From assembly GCF_032854445.1 (NCBI RefSeq), contig NC_088296.1, positions 6,501,435 through 6,565,434 on the forward strand: a stretch of DNA of 64,000 bases, read 5' to 3'. The position numbers were made by a program, and so were the translations under genes. The notes beneath the pieces are model-generated. The model did no database searches. It was not told the DNA's origin and was given only the letters and a program-made list of their open reading frames with translations. The stretch comes from Liolophura sinensis. Lineage: Eukaryota; Mollusca; Polyplacophora; Chitonida; Chitonidae. Below, in pieces: positions 47,790-57,305 of the stretch (within the stretch, counting starts at the first letter, position 1; the number at the start of each line of letters is the position of its first letter).

Positions 47790-48085
47790 GTTGTCGATGT
47801 TATTCGTCCAATAAAAATATCCAGCATAAATATATACTTAATCTGTGCATCGAAACAGACATTCGCACACCGGCCGTCAACCAATAAGGACGTTCCAGGT
47901 CAATAGTCGCAAGGCCAATTCCCAAATCGACGTTTAAAACTAACTATAAAAAGAATTAGGAAAGTATATAAAGTACGAAAATAGGACGGAATCATACAAA
48001 GAGAAGCGATCAACAGTTTTCAGTGATGTAGTAAAGACGTACGGTGTGTTCCGACGACTGAGTGAAATCAGTATTCAGACCATGC
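47790..48085 (+). repeat. Family B copy, longest uninterrupted
   Basis: Contains gcatcgaaacagacattcgc, ccggccgtcaaccaataagg, gttccaggtcaatagtcgca, aggccaattcccaaatcgac, agtatataaagtacgaaaat, aaagagaagcgatcaacagt and gtgaaatcagtattcagacc. This copy shows the family spans at least about 290 bp. A tatataaagta motif sits in the middle. Confidence 0.85.
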
Positions 48086-48335
48086 TAGAATATCATGTAT
48101 TCGTGTAAGATTCGTGTACCATGCTAGATTATCATGTATTCGTGTAAGATTCGTGTACCATGCTAGAATATCATGTATTCGTGTAAGATTCATGTACCAT
48201 GCTAGAATATCATGTATTCGTGTAAGATTCGTGTACCATGCTAGAATATCATGTATTCGTGTAAGATTCATGTACCATGCTAGAATATCATGTATTCGTG
48301 TAATATTCGTGTACCATGCTAGAATATCAATTGTC
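48082..48335. repeat. 39-bp minisatellite at the 3' end of Family B, about 6.5 copies
   Basis: The unit is gctagaatatcatgtattcg followed by tgtaagattcgtgtaccat. Copies alternate gattcGtg and gattcAtg, hinting at a 78-bp dimer. It starts exactly where Family B ends (cagaccatgctag). Confidence 0.95.
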
Positions 48336-48491
48336 GATAATAAAATTAAGGCACATAACAATAAAAATGAAAGTTCATTTCAACTTCTGATGGCAACATG
48401 ACCGCCATTTGAACTCGATGCACTCAATTCATGTCTATTTTGGTGTTTTTCTTTTTCTCCCCCACTGTTATAAATCAATATATATTTCATA

Positions 48492-48710
48492 TTACCGTAG
48501 AGGGCGAATATAGAGATTCGCAAAATTCTGACGGCCTTTCGAGTCGTAAACAGAACTGATGACTTTTATGTCTGTATTTTTGTCACGAGTATAGAACTCA
48601 CACGATTTCCACATTCTTTTTCCATCTGCTGAGCTATTGAAAACGTTCCCAGCAATTTGCTGACAAATGAGCGATGACGAAAGAAAAAAAAACAACATCT
48701 TCAACAGCAT
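48492..48710 (-). CDS. Candidate secreted small protein or internal exon
   Basis: The minus-strand frame of 72 codons starts in a good context (tcacaATGc). Residues 1-21 (MLLKMLFFFLSSSLICQQIAG) look like a signal peptide. The remainder is polar with NSS, RMWKSCEFY and an RNFANLY-like end (RQNFANLYIRPLR). There are only two cysteines. An alternative reading: the T-rich stretch ending cgctcatttgtcag is an acceptor and tcgt|gtgagt a donor, giving a 58-bp internal exon starting QIAGNVFNSS in the same frame. No family is recognised. Confidence 0.3.
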   Translation of the reverse strand: MLLKMLFFFLSSSLICQQIAGNVFNSSADGKRMWKSCEFYTRDKNTDIKVISSVYDSKGRQNFANLYIRPLR

Positions 48711-49145
48711 TGTGAATTGCAGGCTTAATTGAACTCGCGCAAAATCCCGTGAGAAATTACGAGATCTGTTGCCGTTTTTTTTGTTTTGACACTTTCACCA
48801 TTTCTTCACTTCTTCTCTCCATGATCTGCTGAATTATATATTGGATCGGAAGATTTTTTTTTTTACACTGTGCCAAAAACATCTCAGCCGTGCATGGAAA
48901 CGAATTCAACTTGTATGGAGCTATATGACAGCATTCTTAAACACTCATGGCTGGAACGATGAAACTAGGTGCTGAGACACATGCAATGCTACAACATCTT
49001 ACTACACAATCCATACTCTTTCAAAGCGGGTGTATACAAGACGTACACAAGGTGTTCCACAGGTACACATTAAGTGCAAAAAGTGTGCACATGCACATCT
49101 TTGTGTACCTATATGTACACTTTAAAAGTGTATCAAATTATTTAA

Positions 49146-49352
49146 CACCCAGGAGCCTCTCACCAATGCGGTCGCTGTGAGTTCAAGTTCAGCTCATGGT
49201 GGCTTTCTCTTCAGCTGTAAGTGGGAAGGTCTGACAACAACCTGCGGATGGTCCTGGGTTTCCCTGGAGCTCTGTCCGGTTTCCTCCCACTATAATGCTC
49301 GCCGTCGTCGTATAACTGCGTACGGCGTAAAACAGCAATGAAATAAATAAAT
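49146..49352 (+). mobile_element. SINE-A, lacking the front of the head
   Basis: ggagcctctcaccaatgcgg, tcgctgtgagttcaagttca (box B region), aacaacctgcggatggtcct, a short deletion before tgcgtacggcgtaaaacagc, then aaataaataaata. Confidence 0.9.
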
Positions 49353-49754
49353 AAATCATTTAACTGTGGAACGTATTTTACTATTTACTTCGAGAGCGAT
49401 GCACAAACACGTGTGTATGAACCCACACATATTTGCTTTTGAGAGTATTTTCATAACTTGTTTATTTTTCTATTTTTTGTTCAGATTTATGTATTATACA
49501 GGTCTTGTTTTCGTTTATTAACATACATATTAAGAAGTATTGATCTCTATCAATGCTCTTGTATACATACGCGTGGGTTTGTAATAGAATATGGAAATTA
49601 AAACATACTAATTTAATAACTGTATATGTTTTATTATTCCATATTCTTAACAAGGAGTACTTTACGCAGTGGCGTTTTATGTGAATGTTTGTAGGTGTTT
49701 TAAATATTTTGTGGTAAATACATAGTACTTTGTTTCATACAACTTCTTGTCTAC

Positions 49755-49896
49755 AGGTCTGCCAGCAACTGCGGATGGTCGTGGGTTTCCGCCGGGCTCT
49801 GCCCGGTTTCCACCCACCATAATGCTGGCCGCCGTCGTATAAGTGAAATATTCTTGAGTACGGCGTAAAACACCAATCAAAAAAAAAAAAAAAAAA
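49755..49896 (+). mobile_element. SINE-A, 5'-truncated, with perfect 10-bp target duplication
   Basis: Begins aggtctgccagcaactgcgg and ends aaaacaccaatc plus an A-run. It is flanked by tcttgtctac at 49745-49754 and 49897-49906. The pure A tail and perfect duplication mark a young insertion. Confidence 0.95.
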
Positions 49897-50154
49897 TCTT
49901 GTCTACGTTCTAAAATTATGTATATACGGTGTATATTTCTGTATTTTGCAGTTTTATTGGACAAATGACGTTTATATCATTAATTAAGAATTAATGTATT
50001 ATTGTATTCTTTGACTACAGAATCTGAGAACTTACTGGTATATTACTATATATATATATATAAATACGACTAGACAATAAAGTGAGAACACTACAACAAC
50101 AACAAAACAAGTATGATTAAGGATTATGGATTTGGTCAAACACGACTTTAAAAT

Positions 50155-50375
50155 GTTACTTGTTGGTGCATCCATTTGGTTCCAAGAACTACATGGATAA
50201 AACAATGAAACTGGACAGGTTGGCCCAGTGTCTGGTGTCTGTAGAGTCTGACTGGGTGGGGTGTCATGCCTGGTGTCTTCGGCATGATACTTCGGCTTAA
50301 ACACACCTCATGACTCTTCATCGTCATATGACTGAAGAATTGTTCTTTACGACGCTAAACCCAAGCGTACATCTA
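50155..50375 (+). mobile_element. SINE-V, body and tail
   Basis: caggttggcccagtgtctgg, gactgggtggggtgtcatgc, ctggtgtcttcggcatgata, catcgtcatatgactgaaga and acgacgctaaacccaagcgt. The tRNA-like head is missing or unrecognisable. Confidence 0.85.
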
Positions 50376-50416
50376 TACATATACAAACCTAATGAATTCA
50401 ATATTTTCTCTTGCAG

Positions 50417-50451
50417 AATCGTATCAAAATGTGGGAACTAGAAAAGAAGAG
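50417..50451 (+). CDS. Candidate 35-bp internal exon
   Basis: Acceptor atattttctcttgcag and donor gag|gtaagt are both close to consensus. In the frame that leaves the exon at a codon boundary it reads SYQNVGTRKEE. A second frame (NRIKMWELEKKR) is also open. The first choice ends in phase 0 and would splice in frame to the exon at 63832 or to the one at 51358. Exons this short are rare, so it needs transcript support. The likely gene is unknown; see 63832-63978. Confidence 0.4.
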
Positions 50452-50988
50452 GTAAGTTGGTTTTGCATTTTAGTCTTGTTCATAATTGCAATGTGACTGT
50501 TGCAGTATGCATAAAAGGGAGGACTGATAAGGACTGATAAGACTAAGATACCTTTCGCACGTAGATATTAGCAATTTGTGCATGTCTATTTTCCACGCAA
50601 AATGGGCAGAATTTTTGAAAGTCGCCCATAAAAATTCACAACTCTGGTTTCAAAATCCCCATTACACTTGCACGTGGAGCAAGAGTGAAGAAAAAACATG
50701 GTGATTTATACAGAGCAGTCCTAAAATGGCGGCTGTCAGAAGTCAACAACGACAACATAGCCGATCGAATCGTTTTGCTTTCCTGAGATGTGTTTGGGGG
50801 AATTTGAGCACATAATTGTTTTCCGCTCATGTCAAACTTTATCATCGACACTTTCATTATTTTATTTTATTCTATATTCCCTATACTTTATATTTATTAA
50901 TGTACACCTGTGACGTTTTGTACACATAACCGCTTTTAGAGAGTACAGGTTATGTATTAAGAGCTTAAACACATCTATTCTAAAAATG

Positions 50989-51048
50989 AATCGTCGTCAT
51001 ATGACTGCAAAAATTGTTGAGCACGACGTTAAACCCCAAGCACTCACT
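50989..51048 (+). mobile_element. SINE-V, 5'-truncated tail with target duplication
   Basis: Only the last 60 bp are present (cgtcatatgactgcaaaaat, gacgttaaaccccaagcact). Flanked by ctaaaaatg at 50980-50988 and 51049-51057. Confidence 0.88.
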
Positions 51049-51357
51049 CTAAAAATGGAACCTATATTTGCCTATGCGCGTCCGTAGCCTTCCATCTACT
51101 ACCTCAAGCGCTCATGATTCTGATACAGACTAATAATAAGCATCATTCAGAATGAACAATGAAAATCATTATAACGTTGTAAACCGTAACGTTATTGTCC
51201 TTAACTGTAGGCAAAGCTGAATACGGAGCAATTTTTACCACATTCCTTCCTGGAGATGAGGTCTTAAATGTATGTGGAGTAGTAACTGTTCATTTGTGGT
51301 TGATCGGTGAAACCAGGTATAGCTGATGTATTTTTTTATTATTATTTTCATTTTAAG

Positions 51358-51388
51358 AAAGAAAAAGTAGCCGGCACCCTGCCTCCGT
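51358..51388 (+). CDS. Candidate 31-bp internal exon
   Basis: Acceptor ttattattttcattttaag and a consensus donor ccgt|gtaagt enclose 31 bp. Continued from the exon at 50417 in phase 0 it reads KEKVAGTLPP plus one base. The other frames hit TAG. It leaves in phase 1 and so cannot join 63832 directly (stop after 12 codons). One more exon of length 3n+2 would be needed. Suggestive, but tiny. Confidence 0.3.
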
Positions 51389-52953
51389 GTAAGTTATTCG
51401 GCCAATGAAAAAACTCTCTTGCCAAGGTACGCGTGCAGATCGTTCATTGACCAACACTGATTACGTCACTTTTCACTCGTATCCGAAAACTAGTTATTTT
51501 TGAACAGATCATAGAATTGAAAGATTAATTCGAATGGTCTGTAGTAAGGAGAGTATTTCAGCACTTCTTGTTAGAGTTTCCTTGGCTTGTAATAGCCAGC
51601 AATGCAAATAAAACCTCGTATCAGCTGGTATGGGCCTCTAGAAGCAAGTCTGGCGATACCTGCATCTTTATCTTGGTCCGCAATCATTGGCACATTATCA
51701 GATTATAATTAAATTAAATTCCACACAGGACTCTTAATAAATACATCAAAGTACGTTAGCGATAAACATTCTAAACTGTCGAGCATATATGAAAAAAAAA
51801 CGAGATCTGGTTTGAGCCCGGCACTCCATTTGCAAATGCTTCACCTATTTAAGACAAACATCAATTTCTCCAAGTAGCCTTTTTATGACCCAGGGTGATT
51901 CGTGGCCATAGTTACAAGCCCACGTGACCATTCTATGAGAAACATTCCGCTTAACAGCGTTTACTTTTTGCACTGCTGTATATCATTTAAGACTGATGCT
52001 GATAAAGGGATATTTTCTAGATAGTTGGTTAAAAAACGAAAAATATTCTGGCGCCGGTTTCGTTATTTAATATCACTTATTTCCCCGGCCAGCAATTCCT
52101 AAATTTACACTTTACCCGCCGAATCAATATCAGGCTTTGACTTGTTGTGTTATTTTGACATTTTATTGCCGGTTATTGCTTGTTATTGTCAGTTATTGTT
52201 GTATTGTAAGTCGACGTGTTGATGGCATTCAGAAAAACAAAATACTATAAAGAAGGGAGTGATTTATTGCCAGAGCACCTTCGAGGAAAAAGCTCTTGCT
52301 CAAATTCCAGATATAAAACATATTTCGGAGGCATGTATTAAAAGCGCATGGGGTTGCTTAGACTGTATAATGAAATATGGCGAAATAATAAAAGAGTCTG
52401 ATATTTTTTTGTTTTCAACAAGAACCCATGTCAAAAGTTCCACATCGATTTTGTGATTACCGTACGTAATATGTTTGAATTACGGCATGGCATACTCGGG
52501 ACTTCTTTTCAAAATCTGCACAGAAATTCATTTATGCTTAAATAAAACCGACAGTCTTATTTCTTTGCTGAGCTGTGCCTAGAAATTATTCCTTATTCGG
52601 ACGTCCTCGTGAAAGTTCGGCCTTTTCCGGTTGTCTTCGGGCTGTTTGAAAATACCCTTGTTAATCGAAGACATTTATTCGTGGTTTTTTACCCAGCTGA
52701 AATCTTGCTATTCAATATCTAGATCATATTATTTGTAACTTTTCAACGTTATCAGCAGCGGAGTATAAAGCAATCGCTAGAGACGCCCGCTCAGCCTATC
52801 AAATTTTGCCTTATTCTGTATCTCTGATTTTATACGTACATTGTCTTTTTCCACTGGCAGAGGGCACACCCAATCGAAATTTAACAATTGACGTTTGTTA
52901 ATATGTAAATGGCACCTCCAGTGTGAGAAGTATGGAAGTGCGTCCGGAAACTA
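51389..52953. other. No gene seen (intron-like)
   Basis: AT-rich unique sequence. A 65-codon frame (52259-52456) and an overlapping 39-codon frame from 52222 have no splice support. Confidence 0.35.
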
Positions 52954-54385
52954 AACTGATGGCCAAAAGAAATTTTACAAAGAGTTCAAATCAATTTATT
53001 TTGCCAAAGCAAAAAACAGGATGACTGAAGTTTAATATATTGAAAAGACCAATGACTTTAGATATTGAAAGTCTTGAGTAACAACGGACAAAGCAGCCCT
53101 CAAATCATTTTACAAGTGAATAAACTGAGCAGGGGTAGAAAAATAGCCATTCCATCTTGAAATCAAAACGTTGATTATTTTTAAAATCAGTCAATATCAA
53201 AACCAATCAGCATCGCGTGTGGCCACCCCTTGCTTCAATGCATGCAAAAACTCTCCGACGCATAGAAAAAGTCATTCGTCTGATGAGATGACGTGGGATT
53301 CGTTGCTATTCATCTTGGAGAGCGAACGCCAGTTCTTGTCGGTTGGCTGCAAAGTGTGGCCGTTGTCCTACTCAACGACCCATGATATCCCAAAGGTGTT
53401 CTGTAGGGGACATATCTGGGGAACATGCAGGCCACGGCAAGACGTTGACGTCGTTGGCGCCCAAGAAGTTCTGCACAACTCGAGCTGCATGAGGTCTGGC
53501 GTTGTCATGCTGGTGCAAGACACCACGTGGCTGCTGTTGAGCTGTTAGGTCCCTGTAGACGATGACCAGTGGTGTCCGTTCCTCTCCACAAGTCCCACCC
53601 CACACCATCACGCTGCCGCCACCAAACGGTACCACCTCCTTGACGTATGATGCATCCGTTCGTCCGCCTCTTCGACGGTAAACTCGCAGTCTGCCGTCGG
53701 CTTGAAACAGACAGAGGCAGTTGAAAACAACACGTTGCCAATCACGCCGCTGCCAACGGCGTACAATTTGAACCCATCGCAACCTCTGGCGACGATATTC
53801 GGCTGTCAACAACTGCCCTCTGAATGGTCGATAGGCCCTTATTCCGTGAGCCATGATTCTCCTGGACACGATCTGCCGACTAACCCGGTGATCTACGATG
53901 ACGTCACTGTCAGGAAGCGGCTCCTCAGGTGTAAGGTGCGCAGGTACCGGTCTTGTCTAGGTGTAGTTACCCTAGGCCTGCCTGTTCTTGGCCTGTCCGA
54001 TCTCTGCCCTGTCTGTCTGTAACATTGCGTCAAATCTGACACAGTTACACGAGTGCAGCTCCCATGGATACCATACGCAGGGCCCTCTCGCGTTTTTCTG
54101 GAATCAATCGAGGCTTTACTTTGGTGGTTTTCAGTCAGTAAGTCCAGCACACTGTGTGTAACGTTTTTATACACTTATTACAGCAGTTGCGGCCATCCAC
54201 TGGTCACGTGATTTTTCAACTTTCTTCGTTGTCTCCAAACATACTTGTGTGGGCGTATATGAGGCTTGTCGCACATGGAAATATGCTTCGTACAATGTTT
54301 TCCTACAATAATTTGGTATTAATTTGCTGAAAATGCTGGTTAAATTTAACTCACGGAGTCGTAAAGTTTCTTTTGGCCGTCAGTT
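52954..54385 (-). mobile_element. Tc1-type DNA transposon, complete ends, inactive
   Basis: Terminal inverted repeats of about 25 bp (left aactgatggccaaaagaaat; the right-end complement is aactgacggccaaaagaaac) differ at two C/T positions and are flanked by TA on both sides (52952-52953 and 54386-54387). The length of 1432 bp is usual for Tc1 elements. The transposase lies on the minus strand and is broken. Confidence 0.9.
53207..54174 (-). pseudogene. Tc1-type transposase, DD34E family, broken
   Basis: In order on the minus strand: a helix-turn-helix region (RTGRPRVTTPRQDRYLRTLH), a frame change near 53870-53895, then the catalytic part. WGG and RTPLV motifs are present, as is the second aspartate in QHDNARPHAARV. 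The glutamate in SPTEHLW lies exactly 34 residues after that aspartate, as in DD34E enzymes. The first catalytic aspartate block is lost (VVFNCLCLF where the family has an acidic pair). Two in-frame stops follow, after LWDIMGR and after LQDE. The C-terminal GGHTRC ends at 53207. The enzyme would cut and paste DNA at TA sites; this copy cannot. Confidence 0.93.
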
Positions 54386-54729
54386 TAGAATAGTTGAACA
54401 ATGCGATGACTATGATAATTTGCCCGAAACTTCCAGTAGCTAAACTATGAAAATGAAAATAAAATCAAAATCACACCGACAAATTAATGTAATCAATTCA
54501 CAAAAATGATGGCAACTAATAGTTCCTTGAGGCAACATTATTTAATGTTATTTTAAAAAAATATTGACATTTTTAATCTACTCATTGAATAATCCGGTTA
54601 TTTTTCCTGATCCGAAATCAGAAAGGCATAGCCTTCTGTAATATTTAGATATAGTGTTGCATTAGTTGCATGCATTTGCAAAAAAAAACTGTTTCTATAA
54701 CACATAAAAACTAGAAGAGGGCCCTAGTG

Positions 54730-55978
54730 ATAAGGTGCTGTTACTGAGTATTCTGGTCCACAACACTTAGTAGAGTATTATGGTACACAACAAGTGACAG
54801 GATAGTTTAGTACACGACAACTGGCAGAGTATTCTGGTACACAGCAACAGACACGGTATTCTGGTACACAACAACAGACAGACTATCCTGGTACACAACA
54901 ACAGACAGGGTATTCTTGTATACGACAACTGGCAGAGTATTCTGGTACAAAACAACAGACAGACTATCCTGGTACACAGCAACAGACAGGGTATTCTTGT
55001 ATACGACAACTGGCAGAGTATTCTGGTACAAAACAACAGAAAGAGTATTCTGGTACACACCAAAAGACAGACTATCCTGGTACACAACAACAGACAGGGT
55101 ATTCTTGTATACGACAACTGGCAGAGTATTCTGGTACAAAACAACAGACAGAGTATTCTGGTACACACCAAAAGACAGAGTATTCTGGTACACAGCAACT
55201 GGCTGAGTATTTTAGTACACAACGGGCAGAGTATTCTGGTACACAACAACAGACAGACTATCCTGGTACACAGCAACAGACAGGGTATTCTTGTATACGA
55301 CAACTGGCAGAGTATTCTGGTACAAAACAACAGACAGAGTATTCTGGTACACACCAAAAGACAGAGTATTCTGGTACACAGCAACTGGCTGAGTATTTTA
55401 GTACACAACGGGCAGAGTATTCTGGTACACAACAACGGGCAGACTATTCCGGTAAACAGCAACAGAAAGAGCATGCTAGTACACCACAACAGAAAAACAT
55501 TCTGGTACACAACAACAGGCAAAGTATTCTGGTACACAACAACCCTGCAGAGCATGCTAGTACATAATAACTGACAGAGTATTCTGATCACAACAACTGA
55601 CAGAGTATTTTGGTACAAAGCAATTGACAGAGTATTTTAGTATATGACAACTGACAGAGTATTTTGGTACACAACAACCTGCAGAGCATTCTGGTACACA
55701 CCAAATGATAGATTATTTTAGCACACGACAACTGACGGATTATTCGGGTACCATACAACTGACCGAATAATTTGGTACACAACAGTTGGCACAGTATTCT
55801 GGTACACAACAACAGACTGAGTATTTTGGTGCACAAAAACCGGCAGGGTTTTCTGGTCACAGCAACTGACAGTGTTTTTGGTATATGACAACTGACAGAG
55901 TATTCGAGCACAATACAACTGACAGAGTATTCGAGTACAATACAACTGACAGAGCATTCTGGTACACCAACTGACGGA
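54730..55978. repeat. 27-bp minisatellite, about 45 copies, with larger repeated blocks
   Basis: The unit is gacagagtattctggtacac followed by aacaaca. Blocks of several units recur; cagcaactggctgagtattt begins at 55193 and 55379 (186 bp apart). The period of 9 codons leaves minus frames of 283 and 128 codons and a plus frame of 96 codons open. The repeated residues (LCTRILCQL) reflect the DNA repeat only. The right end from 55600 is more diverged. Confidence 0.95.
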
Positions 55979-56737
55979 GTATTCTACCGGAACATCCCAA
56001 TGGTCATTAAAACTGAAGCTGCATACGCAAATCCACAGGAGCAGTCTTTTATTCCGAATTGAATGTGTTGGCTTATTATAAATTTAGTCAGCTAATACTT
56101 TATTTTTTTTTTTCAATCATTTTTTTTTTGCCTTCGGCATCAAGTCGCTTGGTTATTTGCAGCCGTACAGCACGAGACAACTCTGAAACAGTTTAGTGCT
56201 GACTTCACTGTATTAAATAGCGTCATTCTTCATAACTGATTTTGGATTTTAATTGGTTTTGTAGTGAAGCCATTTATTAATGGCCATAAATCACAGCTTT
56301 ACACAAATGAGATTTGTTCCCATTTAACTGCTAGATGTTTACCCATCCATTCAGCTGTGCTGTCACGAAGACAGAAAAACCATTCATAACGTTTAACAAC
56401 GAGTTGTTTTATTGGCTTAGGGCCGTCAGGAGTATACAGTGTCTCGTACAGACTGGAGTGTTTTTGATAAGCTATCGACGGTTCTGATTGGTTTGTCAAA
56501 ATGCATTTTGTTGATTTTGTTGTTTATGATTTGGAAATAATGGTTTACAGTGTTGGGGAATGTCTAATTAACTTTCTGTCATCTGTGTATAATTTATTTG
56601 GTATTATGACGTCCATTTGGGGGCCGTCTTGCATTACCCAAGGGGCAGATTTTCCACTGTTTTTACTGACACAGCATTACGCAATTATGGTTCAATAAAA
56701 AAAATTTATCAGTTTTCGCAACAGTATTAACCATCCA
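55979..56737. other. No gene supported; one weak exon candidate
   Basis: After an acceptor at about 56162 (cttggttatttgcag) a frame beginning in phase with the exon at 51358 stays open for 25 codons. A weak donor (cact|gtatta) would give a 47-bp exon that also fits the phase of 63832. The donor is poor, so this is only noted. Confidence 0.15.
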
Positions 56738-56888
56738 CCGCACATGGGGAGGTCTGTCAGCAACCAGCCGATGGCCATGGGTTTCCCTAGGGCTCTGCCC
56801 GGTTTCCACCCACCATAATGCTGGCCGCCGTCGTATAAGTGAAATATTCTTAAGTACGGCGTAAAACACCAATCAAATAAATAAATAA
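56738..56888 (+). mobile_element. SINE-A, 5'-truncated, with 12-bp target duplication
   Basis: Begins ccgcacatggggaggtctgt, carries the core (cataatgctggccgccgtcg) and ends gtaaaacaccaatcaaataa. Flanks attaaccatcca (56726-56737) and attaaccgtcca (56889-56900) differ at one base. Confidence 0.92.
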
Positions 56889-57094
56889 ATTAACCGTCCA
56901 TGCAATCACACAGTTTTTTTTTTTTTCTTTTCAAAATTATACTCTCTAAATACTGTATACCAGTAGTACATAGAGTTCTGTCAAAAATACACATCCACAT
57001 AAATTTGTGTACCAACAACGTACAGGCTGCGTAATTTGTGTCACGCATCCACTATTACATCTGTATCAGTGGTGCTTACGTTATGTACCTTCAG

Positions 57095-57305
57095 TACAGG
57101 TCGGCTTCGATGACCTAATGGTGAGAGCGTTCAGCTAGGAGAACTAGGATCAAACCCGACTCGGATCACACCCGGTGATTTTTGATTTGTGCCATGGAAT
57201 CGCCCTGCCACAAGAAGACATAGGATATGTGTACACCCATAATCGTCGTCTCCTCGTCGTTATATGACTGTTAAATACAACGTAAAACCTCAGGCGTGCA
57301 TACAT
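57095..57305 (+). mobile_element. SINE-V with tRNA-like head, internally shortened
   Basis: Head gatgacctaatggtgagagc (box A-like) and ctaggatcaaacccgactcg (box B-like), then a short body and the tail cgtcgttatatgactgttaa, caacgtaaaacctcaggcgt. Confidence 0.75.

Noticed and set aside
52222-52456. Two overlapping plus-strand ORFs (39 and 65 codons)
   Set aside because: They compete in different frames, and neither has splice signals or a recognisable motif.
54767-55618. 283-codon cysteine-rich ORF
   Set aside because: Fully explained by the 27-bp array; the cysteines come from the repeated DNA unit.
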